From positions 4,393,223 through 4,457,222 of the forward strand of contig JABTTV010000001.1 of the NCBI GenBank assembly GCA_015075725.1: a stretch of 64,000 bases of DNA, given 5' to 3'. A program made the position numbers and the translations under genes. Under the pieces are notes generated by a model that was not told where the DNA came from, did not search any database, and was given only the letters and a program-made list of their open reading frames with translations. Below are positions 24,737 to 32,156 of the stretch, piece by piece. Position 1 is the first letter of the stretch, and each line of letters opens with the position of its first letter. Origin of the DNA: Anaerolineales bacterium (GTDB lineage Bacteria; Chloroflexota; Anaerolineae; Anaerolineales; Villigracilaceae).

Positions 24737-25903
24737 ATGACAGACGTCGTTATTGCAGGAATAGGACAAACCGAAGTCGGCGAGCATTGGGATATTGGTC
24801 TGCGCGACCTCGCCTACGCCGCCATCCATGACGCCATTCAAGATGCGGGCGGACTCAAGCCTCAGTCGCTGTTCGTGGGCAATATGCTCGCGCCGAACCT
24901 TTCTCGGCAGGCGCACGTCGCTGTGCTGGTTGCGGATTTTGCCGGGCTGAACGGCATCGAAGCTGTGACCGTCGAAGCGGCGGGCGCTTCGGGCGGAGCG
25001 GCACTGCGTCAGGGCTATCTCGCCGTCGCAAGCGGTTTCGTGGATGTCGCTCTGGTTGTGGGTGTAGAGAAATTTACAGACAAGGTCGGCGCGGGCGTGG
25101 ATGAAGCCCTCGCCACCACCGGCGATGCGGATTTCGAAGCCGTGCAGGGCGTGACTCCTGCCGCACAAGCCGCACTCTTGATGAAGCGTTATATGCACGA
25201 ATATGAGGTCCCAGCCGGTGGATTTGCAGGATTCGCACTCACCGCACATGCCAATGGCGTCGCGAATAAAAATGCCATGTTTCGCAAAGCCATCAAAGCG
25301 GAAGTCTACGCCAAAGCGGAGATGGTCAGCGACCCGCTTAACATGTTCGACATGGCGCCCAATGCGGATGGCGCGGCGGCTGTTCTGCTCACCCGGCGGG
25401 AGTTGCTGCCGTCGAATTACAAAAATCCGTTAGTGAAAGTGGCTGGCTCAGGAGCATCTTCGGATACGCTGGCATTGCACGACCGAAAAGATATGTTGTT
25501 CTTTGATACGGCGCAAATCTCGGCGGGCAAAGCCATGAAGCAGGTCGGGTTGACTCTCGACGGCATTGACTTCTTCGAGTATCACGACATGTTCAGCATT
25601 TTTGCCGCCCTGCAATTGGAAGCGGTCGGGTTTGCGATCAAGGGGAGCGGCTGGAAACTCGCCGCGGACGGGTCGATCGGTCTTAAAGGCAGCATCCCCT
25701 GCGCGACGATGGGCGGAATGAAGGCGCGCGGATTCACAGGTGGAGCCGCGGGCGTGTATCAAGCTGTGGAAGCAACGATCCAGTTACGAGGTCAGGCTGA
25801 GGCGAATCAAGTCAGGGATGCGCGCTTCGGGTTGATCCAATCCCTGGGCGGACCCGCATCCACATCCGTGAGTCACATCCTGCAACGGCTGGATCAAAAT
25901 TAA
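24737..25903 (+). CDS. Thiolase-fold protein (archaeal acetyl-CoA acetyltransferase homologue) lacking the catalytic Cys and His
   Basis: 388 residues, co-linear with archaeal-type acetoacetyl-CoA thiolases that partner HMG-CoA synthase. The nucleophile motif, normally EAACASGG, reads EAAGASGG (Gly83). The C-terminal GHP motif reads GFTGG (Phe333). The middle His in EYHDMF (His283) is kept. Loss of both nucleophile and general base argues against thiolysis or Claisen condensation by this copy. It could scaffold HMGS, bind acyl-CoA, or have another reaction. It overlaps the convergent anti-sigma gene by 4 bp. Confidence 0.85.
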   Translation: MTDVVIAGIGQTEVGEHWDIGLRDLAYAAIHDAIQDAGGLKPQSLFVGNMLAPNLSRQAHVAVLVADFAGLNGIEAVTVEAAGASGGAALRQGYLAVASGFVDVALVVGVEKFTDKVGAGVDEALATTGDADFEAVQGVTPAAQAALLMKRYMHEYEVPAGGFAGFALTAHANGVANKNAMFRKAIKAEVYAKAEMVSDPLNMFDMAPNADGAAAVLLTRRELLPSNYKNPLVKVAGSGASSDTLALHDRKDMLFFDTAQISAGKAMKQVGLTLDGIDFFEYHDMFSIFAALQLEAVGFAIKGSGWKLAADGSIGLKGSIPCATMGGMKARGFTGGAAGVYQAVEATIQLRGQAEANQVRDARFGLIQSLGGPASTSVSHILQRLDQN

Positions 25904-26274
25904 GGCTTATCATCCATTGCAAGGCGGATCAAAGCGGGGATGCCAATGCCAGCCAAAAGCCATGCCAAACCTGCGAACTGCGCGGGAATGAGCAGGCGGG
26001 CGTTGGAAATAAACCCATGATAAAGAAGAATGCCTTGAAGGCGAAGTTTTGCCAGCACAACGGGCGGAAGGCTCTGCGCGGAAACGAATAACGCGATCAC
26101 CGAAAGGACGATGGCGCTTGCGACAGCCAGGTCTTTCCATGTAACCAGGGCTGGGCGCTTTTCGACGCGGATGCGCGCCATTAATTCGGGGGCAATGTCG
26201 CGCGGCATGGGCGCAAGCGGCTGGGACGAGAGCGCGTCTTCGATGAGCGCGTCATTTTCTAGGCGGTTATCCAT
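25900..26274 (-). CDS. Putative anti-sigma factor, membrane protein
   Basis: 124 residues. A cytosolic N-terminus (about 1-45) contains a conserved-looking PMPRDIAPELMARIR stretch. Two hydrophobic segments at about 46-68 and 95-116 follow. Its start overlaps the end of the ECF sigma gene by 16 bp, the usual arrangement for an anti-sigma factor that tethers its sigma to the membrane. There is no zinc-binding HxxxCxxC motif, so it is not a classic ZAS protein. The call rests mainly on context. Confidence 0.65.
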   Translation of the reverse strand: MDNRLENDALIEDALSSQPLAPMPRDIAPELMARIRVEKRPALVTWKDLAVASAIVLSVIALFVSAQSLPPVVLAKLRLQGILLYHGFISNARLLIPAQFAGLAWLLAGIGIPALIRLAMDDKP

Positions 26275-26825
26275 GATTCCTCCAATTGGGCAAGCGACTT
26301 GCGGAGTTGTTCCTTTGCGCGGAAAATACCCGTTTTGACGGTGCCGAGCGGCAGGTTGAGGGTCGAGGCGATCTCTTCATAAGAAAGTTCATTTTGGTAT
26401 CTGAGGGTAATGAGCAATTGATATTTGGCATCCAGGTTTTGAATCGCTTCGTCGAGATGCTGCCTGGTCTCGTTTGATTCAAAAACAGATGCGGGTGTAT
26501 TGAAGTGCGGTTCGGGGATATCCTCCATCACGTCGTCGCCAAGGTCGTTAAGCGACCGCCGCAGGTTGGGAAGCCTGTTGTAGCAAAGGTTCGTGACGAT
26601 GCGATACAGCCAGGTGCGGAATTGGGACTGCCCTTTGAAGTTGGGCAGGGCCGTCCAGGCGCGCACAAAGGCCTCCTGCGCCAGATCGAGCGCCTCGTTC
26701 TCATCTTTGACGACACGCAGGGCAAGGTTGTAGACATATTGTTGATGTTCGCGCACAAGAGCGGCGAAGGCATCAGGGTCGCCTTTTTGGGCTTTTAGCA
26801 CGAGAGTTTGCTCGGAAGCGGGCAT
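26259..26825 (-). CDS. ECF-family RNA polymerase sigma factor (RpoE-like)
   Basis: 188 residues. Region 2 spans about residues 20-90, with LALRVVKDENEALDLAQEAFVRAW and FRTWLYRIVTNLCYN. Region 4 (about 130-180) has LRYQNELSYEEIASTLNLPL and GTVKTGIFRAKEQLR. There is no region 1 or 3, as expected for ECF sigmas. It is co-transcribed with the probable anti-sigma and diverges from a DUF4097 gene. A TGAAAC-N17-GTCTAA element just upstream suggests autoregulation. Confidence 0.93.
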   Translation of the reverse strand: MPASEQTLVLKAQKGDPDAFAALVREHQQYVYNLALRVVKDENEALDLAQEAFVRAWTALPNFKGQSQFRTWLYRIVTNLCYNRLPNLRRSLNDLGDDVMEDIPEPHFNTPASVFESNETRQHLDEAIQNLDAKYQLLITLRYQNELSYEEIASTLNLPLGTVKTGIFRAKEQLRKSLAQLEESWITA

Positions 26826-26840
26826 GAAGTCTCTGACGAA

Positions 26841-26869
26841 TTAGACAGTGAAAGGCGGGTAAAGTTTCA
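26841..26869 (-). promoter_or_regulatory. ECF-type promoter of the sigma/anti-sigma operon
   Basis: On the minus strand, TGAAAC (with TTT) and GTCTAA (within CTGTCTAAT) are separated by 17 bp. The -10 ends about 15 bp from the sigma start, so the transcript would be nearly leaderless. A matching element faces the other way 88 bp downstream on the plus strand. Confidence 0.6.
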
Positions 26870-26896
26870 CATTTGGCTGGAAAACGATGGACGATT

Positions 26897-26936
26897 GACC
26901 ATGGACAGACGGTTTGCTCGTCCACCGTCTGTGGTC
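26897..26936. repeat. Imperfect hairpin between the two ECF promoters
   Basis: GACCA-TGGA-CAGACGG pairs with CCGTCTG-TGGTC, leaving a TGGA bulge and a 12-nt loop. The word structure (ACGATGGACGATTGACCATGG) resembles a dispersed repeat. It may also separate the two divergent promoters. Confidence 0.45.
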
Positions 26937-26956
26937 CAAGATCTGCTGTTAGCCCT

Positions 26957-26985
26957 TGAAACTTTTTCTCACGACTTCTGTCCAA
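26957..26985 (+). promoter_or_regulatory. ECF-type promoter of the DUF4097 operon
   Basis: TGAAAC (with TTT) and GTCCAA (within CTGTCCAAT) are separated by exactly 17 bp, identical in layout to the sigma-gene promoter on the other strand. The predicted transcription start leaves a leader of about 28 nt with AAGGAG before the ATG. Confidence 0.65.
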
Positions 26986-27020
26986 TGAAGTGAGACCATG
27001 ATAAATCAAGGAGCAAAGTA

Positions 27021-28319
27021 ATGAAAAGACCCCTGGTGATCGTTTTATTAAGCATCGCCTTGTTGCTTGTGATGGCGGGGATCAGCGCAGTAGTATATTT
27101 CTCCGCCCGCGAAGGCGGATTCGGATTCGATTCAAACCTCGCATCCGCGACAGCAGAGGAGACCAAAACCCTGAAGGTGGATGCAAAGAAACCGGTCACA
27201 CTCAACTTGGACAACGATGCCGGGGATATATCCGTTATCGGCGCGTATGTTGAGGCGGTGGAGGTCAAAGTCATCAAGACCGGCAACGCGCCCACCCGAT
27301 CCCGAGCGGAGGAAGATCTTGGCGACATCCGCTATGAGATCAGGCAGGACGGCAATGCCGTCACCCTGCTGTATAAATTGGACGGGATGCAGACAAATCA
27401 CATCGATACCGTTGATTTCGTCGTGACCGTTCCCGCCGATACGACTGTCGGTATCGAGACCAACTTCGGCAGGGTGGATGTTGCGAACGTAAACGGCAGC
27501 GTGGAAATCGCCAGCGATTTCGGCGATGTGACGGTAAAAGACGTCGCAGGAGCGCTGACTCTGGAAAATTCCGGCGGCGAGATCGAGATTCAAAATTTGG
27601 ACGCGAAGTCGCAGGATATATCCGTCGACGCCGACTTCGGCAGGATCACACTCGAGAACGTCAAAGGCAGGGATATTTCCATCCGCTCGAACAGCGGCAC
27701 ACTAGCGCTTATCGAAGTCCGCGCCTCGGGCGAGCTGTTTGCCAAATCGGATTTCGGCGATACATCGTTCGAGAACGGTTCCGCCTCATCCCTCACCGTC
27801 GAATCGAGCAGCGGCAAGGTAAGGATTGTCAATGCGAACATCCGCGGCGCGCTGGCGGTCACTTGCGACTTCGGCGATATCGAACTGAATCAAACGCTGG
27901 CGGGATCCTATGATCTCGATTCAAACAGCGGCGGGATCGTCATCGACGGCGCGAAGAAAAGAATCAAAGCGCATACCGATTTCGGCAATATCACCGTGTC
28001 GAATGCGCAGGAAGCCACCCTCGATCTCAGTTCGAACAGCGGCACGATCAGGTTCGAAGGTTCGCTCGGCGCAGGTCCGCACAGGATCAAATCCGATTTC
28101 GGCGAGATCGCCCTGACCCTGCCCGCAGACTCGAAATTGAACGTCTATCTCAAAACCGATTTTGGAAACATCGACTCCGACCTGCCCATCACAGTTGTCA
28201 CGACGGGAAGCACCGGTTCCGATAAGAGTCAGATCACCGGGACGGTCAACGGCGGCGGCGCTCAACTCACCGTTTCGACGAACAGCGGCAACATCACGAT
28301 CAACGCCCTGGAAGAATAG
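27021..28319 (+). CDS. DUF4097-type beta-solenoid protein with alternating DFG/NSG repeats
   Basis: 432 residues. A signal or anchor helix spans residues 4-28, followed by an extracytoplasmic domain. From about residue 148 a regular repeat runs to the end. DFG+hydrophobic turns at about 166, 205, 244, 283, 320 and 359 alternate strictly with NSG or SSG turns at about 183, 224, 263, 302 and 339, each about 19-20 residues apart. This predicts a right-handed beta-solenoid with two rung types. DUF4097/DUF4098 proteins are often controlled by ECF sigma factors, as the adjacent promoter pair suggests. Function unknown. Confidence 0.85.
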   Translation: MKRPLVIVLLSIALLLVMAGISAVVYFSAREGGFGFDSNLASATAEETKTLKVDAKKPVTLNLDNDAGDISVIGAYVEAVEVKVIKTGNAPTRSRAEEDLGDIRYEIRQDGNAVTLLYKLDGMQTNHIDTVDFVVTVPADTTVGIETNFGRVDVANVNGSVEIASDFGDVTVKDVAGALTLENSGGEIEIQNLDAKSQDISVDADFGRITLENVKGRDISIRSNSGTLALIEVRASGELFAKSDFGDTSFENGSASSLTVESSSGKVRIVNANIRGALAVTCDFGDIELNQTLAGSYDLDSNSGGIVIDGAKKRIKAHTDFGNITVSNAQEATLDLSSNSGTIRFEGSLGAGPHRIKSDFGEIALTLPADSKLNVYLKTDFGNIDSDLPITVVTTGSTGSDKSQITGTVNGGGAQLTVSTNSGNITINALEE

Positions 28320-28345
28320 ATTTTTCAAAACAAAAGGAGAAAAAA

Positions 28346-28684
28346 ATGAACAGCGATTTTGTCCCCGTCATCGGCGTTTCCGCAATTCTGTTGATCACCT
28401 TTGGCTTCATCGCCATTATGAGGTACATCAATTACAAGGAAAACATGGGACTGGCTGAAAAAGGCCTGACCCGCCCGGAAACGAAAGGAGGAAAAGGCTT
28501 TCTGCGCTGGGGAATTGTAATTGCCGCGCTGGGACTTGCCTTCACCATCGGACTCTACCCCATCGGCTTTACCAACGGCGATGGGTATCCGCTTCATCTC
28601 GGACCGTGGATGCTGGGAGGCTTCATCCCGCTTTTCCTCGGTTTGGGCCTGGTCCTTCTCCATTATTTGACGGACAAGGAGTAA
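28346..28684 (+). CDS. Small membrane protein, DUF6249-like
   Basis: 112 residues with an AAGGAG ribosome-binding site. Three hydrophobic segments lie at about 6-26, 53-74 and 86-106. After the first there is a basic region with YKENMGLAEKGL, as in small ECF-linked membrane proteins annotated DUF6249. The family name is from memory and uncertain. It is 26 bp downstream of the DUF4097 gene and ends before a terminator, so the two form one operon. Confidence 0.72.
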   Translation: MNSDFVPVIGVSAILLITFGFIAIMRYINYKENMGLAEKGLTRPETKGGKGFLRWGIVIAALGLAFTIGLYPIGFTNGDGYPLHLGPWMLGGFIPLFLGLGLVLLHYLTDKE

Positions 28685-28712
28685 GCGGCAGGTCGAGAGA
28701 ATAAAATCTTTG

Positions 28713-28759
28713 AATCGCCAAGGTTGTCAAGAAAATCTTTGCCGGGCTTGGCGATTTTT
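28713..28759. terminator. Terminator after the DUF4097 operon
   Basis: AATCGCCAAG and CTTGGCGATT form a 10-bp stem with a 24-nt loop, followed by TTTTTATTTTATTT on the plus strand. It lies between two convergent genes. Confidence 0.65.
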
Positions 28760-28762
28760 ATT

Positions 28763-29161
28763 TTATTTGACGAATCGCCTGCCCGCCCAGACGCTGACCA
28801 GTGTTACCGCCGCACTTAAGATCGTTCCCCATGCAAGGTCAACAACTGTGACCAGAACTGGCCAGCCTTCGAGCGTGGCAAGATTGGTCAAATCGTAGGT
28901 GGCATAGGTCACCAGCCCGAACACCGCGCCTCGCCGCACCGCCTTGATTAGCGTCCCTTCGCGCACACCTGGCTCGACGACAAACACCACCATGCCAAGG
29001 ACGAACAGCAGATAAAAAAATCCCGCCGCGAGGAAGTTGGGATTCTCCGCCAGGATATAACCGATCTGCGACTGGTAAAACGACGGCGCAACCAATCCCA
29101 GCCAGATCGAGTCGATGGCGAGGAAGGCGAGCAGGGTGATGAGATAGAGTTTGGGTTTCAT
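28763..29161 (-). CDS. DUF2177-family membrane protein
   Basis: 132 residues. The start chosen is the ATG giving MKPKLYLITLLAFLAIDSIW, since the longer frame runs into the upstream gene. Four hydrophobic segments are visible. The family signature is present: FLAIDSIWLG near the N-terminus and ATYDLTNLATLEGWP with VVDLAWGT near the C-terminus. DUF2177 proteins are small integral membrane proteins of unknown function. It is separated from the upstream GH13 gene by a terminator. Confidence 0.85.
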   Translation of the reverse strand: MKPKLYLITLLAFLAIDSIWLGLVAPSFYQSQIGYILAENPNFLAAGFFYLLFVLGMVVFVVEPGVREGTLIKAVRRGAVFGLVTYATYDLTNLATLEGWPVLVTVVDLAWGTILSAAVTLVSVWAGRRFVK

Positions 29162-29170
29162 GGATTGTCG

Positions 29171-29207
29171 TAAAAATACTCGGTTGGAAAATTTCTCTCC
29201 AACCGAG
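29171..29207 (-). terminator. Rho-independent terminator after the GH13 gene
   Basis: CTCGGTTGG and CCAACCGAG form a perfect 9-bp stem around an 11-nt loop. In the minus direction it is followed by TATTTTTA. It lies 10 bp past the stop of the GH13 gene. Confidence 0.75.
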
Positions 29208-29216
29208 TAGATGGGT

Positions 29217-32102
29217 TTACTTGCTCTTCTTACTGACCGTCTTTTTCTTTGCAACGGGTTTAGCAGATGCCTTCGCCGTAACTGCTTGTGTAATTTGTGC
29301 CTTCTTTGCAGAATCTTTCTTCGATTTTTTCACTTTTTTCGCTTTGGTAGCAACAACCTTCTTCACAGCAGGGGTCTTCTTCACAGATCTAGTCTTAACT
29401 GCGGCTTTCTTTGCCTTGGCAGCCGTCTTCTTGACCGCAGCCTTGCGGACGGCGCGCTTCTTCTTCTCTACAGGTTTCTCTTCCATAACCTCATCGGGTT
29501 TTGCATACATCTTCCCCCACTCCCCCTGCATGGACGGGACGCCCGCGCCGTTCAATTGATCGCAAATATCCCCCCACTCCTTATCGTAGACAAAGCGGAA
29601 GTCCATGAAGGCGTGGCATTGATACGCGCCGAGTTCCACATACATGCCGCTTTTCCAAATCTCCTCGCACGAGCGGATGTATTCCAATTGCGAGGCGTAA
29701 TCCTTGAAGATGGCGAATCCATCTCGCGGCAAGCCAAGTCCTTCGGCAAGGTTGCGGCGGACAAGTTTGCCCGATGTTTTATCCAAGGCGGGAGCCGAGG
29801 TTTTGATCCAGCCTTTTGTGTCTGAATATTTGTTGTGATAAATGACCAGCCCGCGTTCGTCCTGGAAACGATTGCTATAGGCAAAAACATTTTCATCGAG
29901 TCCGCCGTAGGGTTTTTGCAGGTCGAAGAGCAGGAAATTCTCCACGTCAGCGAACAGGAATCGGCGGTGAAGAAGCGGGAAGATCCTCCAATCGTGAGCC
30001 TGGATCAAACCATCATCCGGGGTCTCATCCCATTTCGGGCTGCGGAATTCCATCCCGTATTTCTCGGCAAATCCCTCGATCTGTCCATGACCGAACATTG
30101 GCAAGCCCGGCAGGGTGGCAAGCAGTGTGCATACACCAAAATATTTATCGCCCTTCTCGAACTGCTCAACGGCAGTCTTCTCGTCGGGATTGTTCATGAA
30201 GTTGACGTAGCGCTTGAGGATCTGCGGGTCGAATTCGAGCGTGTTCTTGATCGCCATGCGATACTTGGCATTATCTTCGTCGCGCAGCATGTGCATGAAC
30301 GCGGAGTTGTACACGCGATGCATCCCGAGCGTGCGTACGAAATATCCCTCCATGAGCCAGAAGGCTTCGGCAAGCAAGAGCGTATCGGGAACTTCCGCCG
30401 CGACCCGATCGACAACTTCGCGCCAGAACTCGACGGGGATTTTGTCGTCGAACTCCGCCTTGGTCAAGCCGAACTGCGAACGTGAGGGAATCGCCCCACC
30501 CGCGCCCGGCTCGGGGAACCACAGACGCTGGATGTGCTTCTTGGCGAGTGTCATCGCCGCATCGAAGCGGATGACCGGAAAATTGCGCGCCACGTGCAGG
30601 ATGACTTGAATGACCGCCTCGCGGACCTCGGCTTTGGTGTAATCGAGTTGGGCGGTGTCGTTCCATGGGAAGGATGTGCCGTCGTTGCCGTGATAGATAA
30701 ATCGCAGGTCGCCGGTCTGCAAGTCACGGCGTTGAAACACAACTGCGGCATCGGTTTTGTCATAGTAATGGTCTTCGAGATAAATGCCCACGCGCAAATC
30801 ATCGGACAGGTTTTCAGACCGAAACGAATAAGACGGGTAGGGCGAATGAGACATGGCCAGGAACCAATCGGGATGTTCGATCACCCACTTCGAGTCGATG
30901 CCCATGTGGTTCGGGACCATATCCGCCGAGAGGCGAATCCCGCGCGACCATGCCCGCGCGCGCAAATCTTCCAGGGCAGACCACCCTCCCAAATCCCCGG
31001 CGATGTCGTAGGAGTTGAGGGAATACGCCGATGCAACCGCATCCGCCTGACCCATGCGCTGTTTGATGCGCTGCGAGGCGCGGCTTCGCTCCCACAGGCC
31101 TATCAACCACAAGCCGGTGAATCCGCGCGAGGCGAGCAGGTCCAATTCTTCATTGGGGATTTGGTCAAGGGTGCTTATCGCGCGTTTGTATCTTTTCGAT
31201 AACTGGTCGAGCCACACGTATGTGTTCTTGGCGATCAAAACGAGTCGCGGCATCCAATCCTGGTCGGGACTGTAGCGTTCGTATTCGGAATATTCCCCCG
31301 ACAAATAATCCGGCAATCGGATCTCCGCGCCGAAGGTGTCCGTCGGTCCCTGCTTGCGGATGATTTCTTCGCGGAGGTAATCGAGGGCGCGCAGAAGGCG
31401 GGTGGAAAACTCTTTGCCGAGCACATGCCCCCAGCGTTCGAGGATGAATTTCAACTGTCCTTCGAGAGAATCGGGAGAGGCTTGAATGGGTCCATTAAGA
31501 ATATCCACCAATGTTTCCGCCCGCCCCGAGTCGTCATCGCCCAAACCCGGCTGCCGGGAGAAAAATTCGAGAAGACGGCTGGTAAATTCTCCAAATGCCG
31601 AGCCGTCCATGACGGAAGCGTCGAATAAATCCCTGTACGAAGCGATGGCGGGATTCTTATTGGCGTTATTCACCAACAGCATCTCATCGATTGCCGCCGC
31701 GCGGACCCCGTAACCCATCTCGCCTACGTTTGCGATCTTCGTCGCCAGGTACATCCCCGCCGACATCTCGCCGCGGAACACAACCATGGGCGGAAATTCC
31801 TCGGTGAACTTCGTCAGGGTCAGGTCGTACTTCGAGCCAAGCGTCGATTGGAGCGACCCCATGGCGCGTGCCATCACGCCGGTGTAACGGCTGTAGTAAT
31901 GACGAAGCAGGATGTGATATGCCTCATCGAGCAGAAAGATCACGTAAACATCCGAGACCGAAACGGGGCTGGAGCGATGCGCCGACATCTGTCCGGCAAA
32001 CGCCCTTGCTGTGGCAAGATCGGTAAAAACAACGCGCCCATCGGGGCGGAAAAATTCACGTGAAAAATTATATTTAAGCCGGGCAGACCGCGAAGTAAGC
32101 AT
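29217..32102 (-). CDS. GH13 alpha-amylase-family enzyme with a lysine-rich histone-like C-terminal tail
   Basis: 961 residues. Residues 1-310 are a helical region I do not recognise. The GH13 barrel (about 325-740) has region I SADMVPNH, region II VIRFDAAMTLAKKH (nucleophile Asp514), region III LLLAEAFW (acid/base Glu579) and region IV FMNNPDE (Asp640). All three catalytic acids are kept. About 88 residues at the end (874-961) are almost only Lys, Ala, Val, Thr and Ser, like a histone H1 tail. There is no signal peptide, so it is cytosolic. Glycan substrate is unknown; a maltosyltransferase-like or glycogen-related activity is possible. Confidence 0.85.
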   Translation of the reverse strand: MLTSRSARLKYNFSREFFRPDGRVVFTDLATARAFAGQMSAHRSSPVSVSDVYVIFLLDEAYHILLRHYYSRYTGVMARAMGSLQSTLGSKYDLTLTKFTEEFPPMVVFRGEMSAGMYLATKIANVGEMGYGVRAAAIDEMLLVNNANKNPAIASYRDLFDASVMDGSAFGEFTSRLLEFFSRQPGLGDDDSGRAETLVDILNGPIQASPDSLEGQLKFILERWGHVLGKEFSTRLLRALDYLREEIIRKQGPTDTFGAEIRLPDYLSGEYSEYERYSPDQDWMPRLVLIAKNTYVWLDQLSKRYKRAISTLDQIPNEELDLLASRGFTGLWLIGLWERSRASQRIKQRMGQADAVASAYSLNSYDIAGDLGGWSALEDLRARAWSRGIRLSADMVPNHMGIDSKWVIEHPDWFLAMSHSPYPSYSFRSENLSDDLRVGIYLEDHYYDKTDAAVVFQRRDLQTGDLRFIYHGNDGTSFPWNDTAQLDYTKAEVREAVIQVILHVARNFPVIRFDAAMTLAKKHIQRLWFPEPGAGGAIPSRSQFGLTKAEFDDKIPVEFWREVVDRVAAEVPDTLLLAEAFWLMEGYFVRTLGMHRVYNSAFMHMLRDEDNAKYRMAIKNTLEFDPQILKRYVNFMNNPDEKTAVEQFEKGDKYFGVCTLLATLPGLPMFGHGQIEGFAEKYGMEFRSPKWDETPDDGLIQAHDWRIFPLLHRRFLFADVENFLLFDLQKPYGGLDENVFAYSNRFQDERGLVIYHNKYSDTKGWIKTSAPALDKTSGKLVRRNLAEGLGLPRDGFAIFKDYASQLEYIRSCEEIWKSGMYVELGAYQCHAFMDFRFVYDKEWGDICDQLNGAGVPSMQGEWGKMYAKPDEVMEEKPVEKKKRAVRKAAVKKTAAKAKKAAVKTRSVKKTPAVKKVVATKAKKVKKSKKDSAKKAQITQAVTAKASAKPVAKKKTVSKKSK

Positions 32103-32156
32103 GATAACAATGATAACCGATTATCTGTGAATTCGAGTAAAATTTCCGCCAACATT

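Noticed and set aside
27490..28300. Periodic repeats that might be taken for a CRISPR-like or tandem DNA array
   Set aside because: The period is in the protein (DFG/NSG turns); the DNA repeats are imperfect and fully coding.
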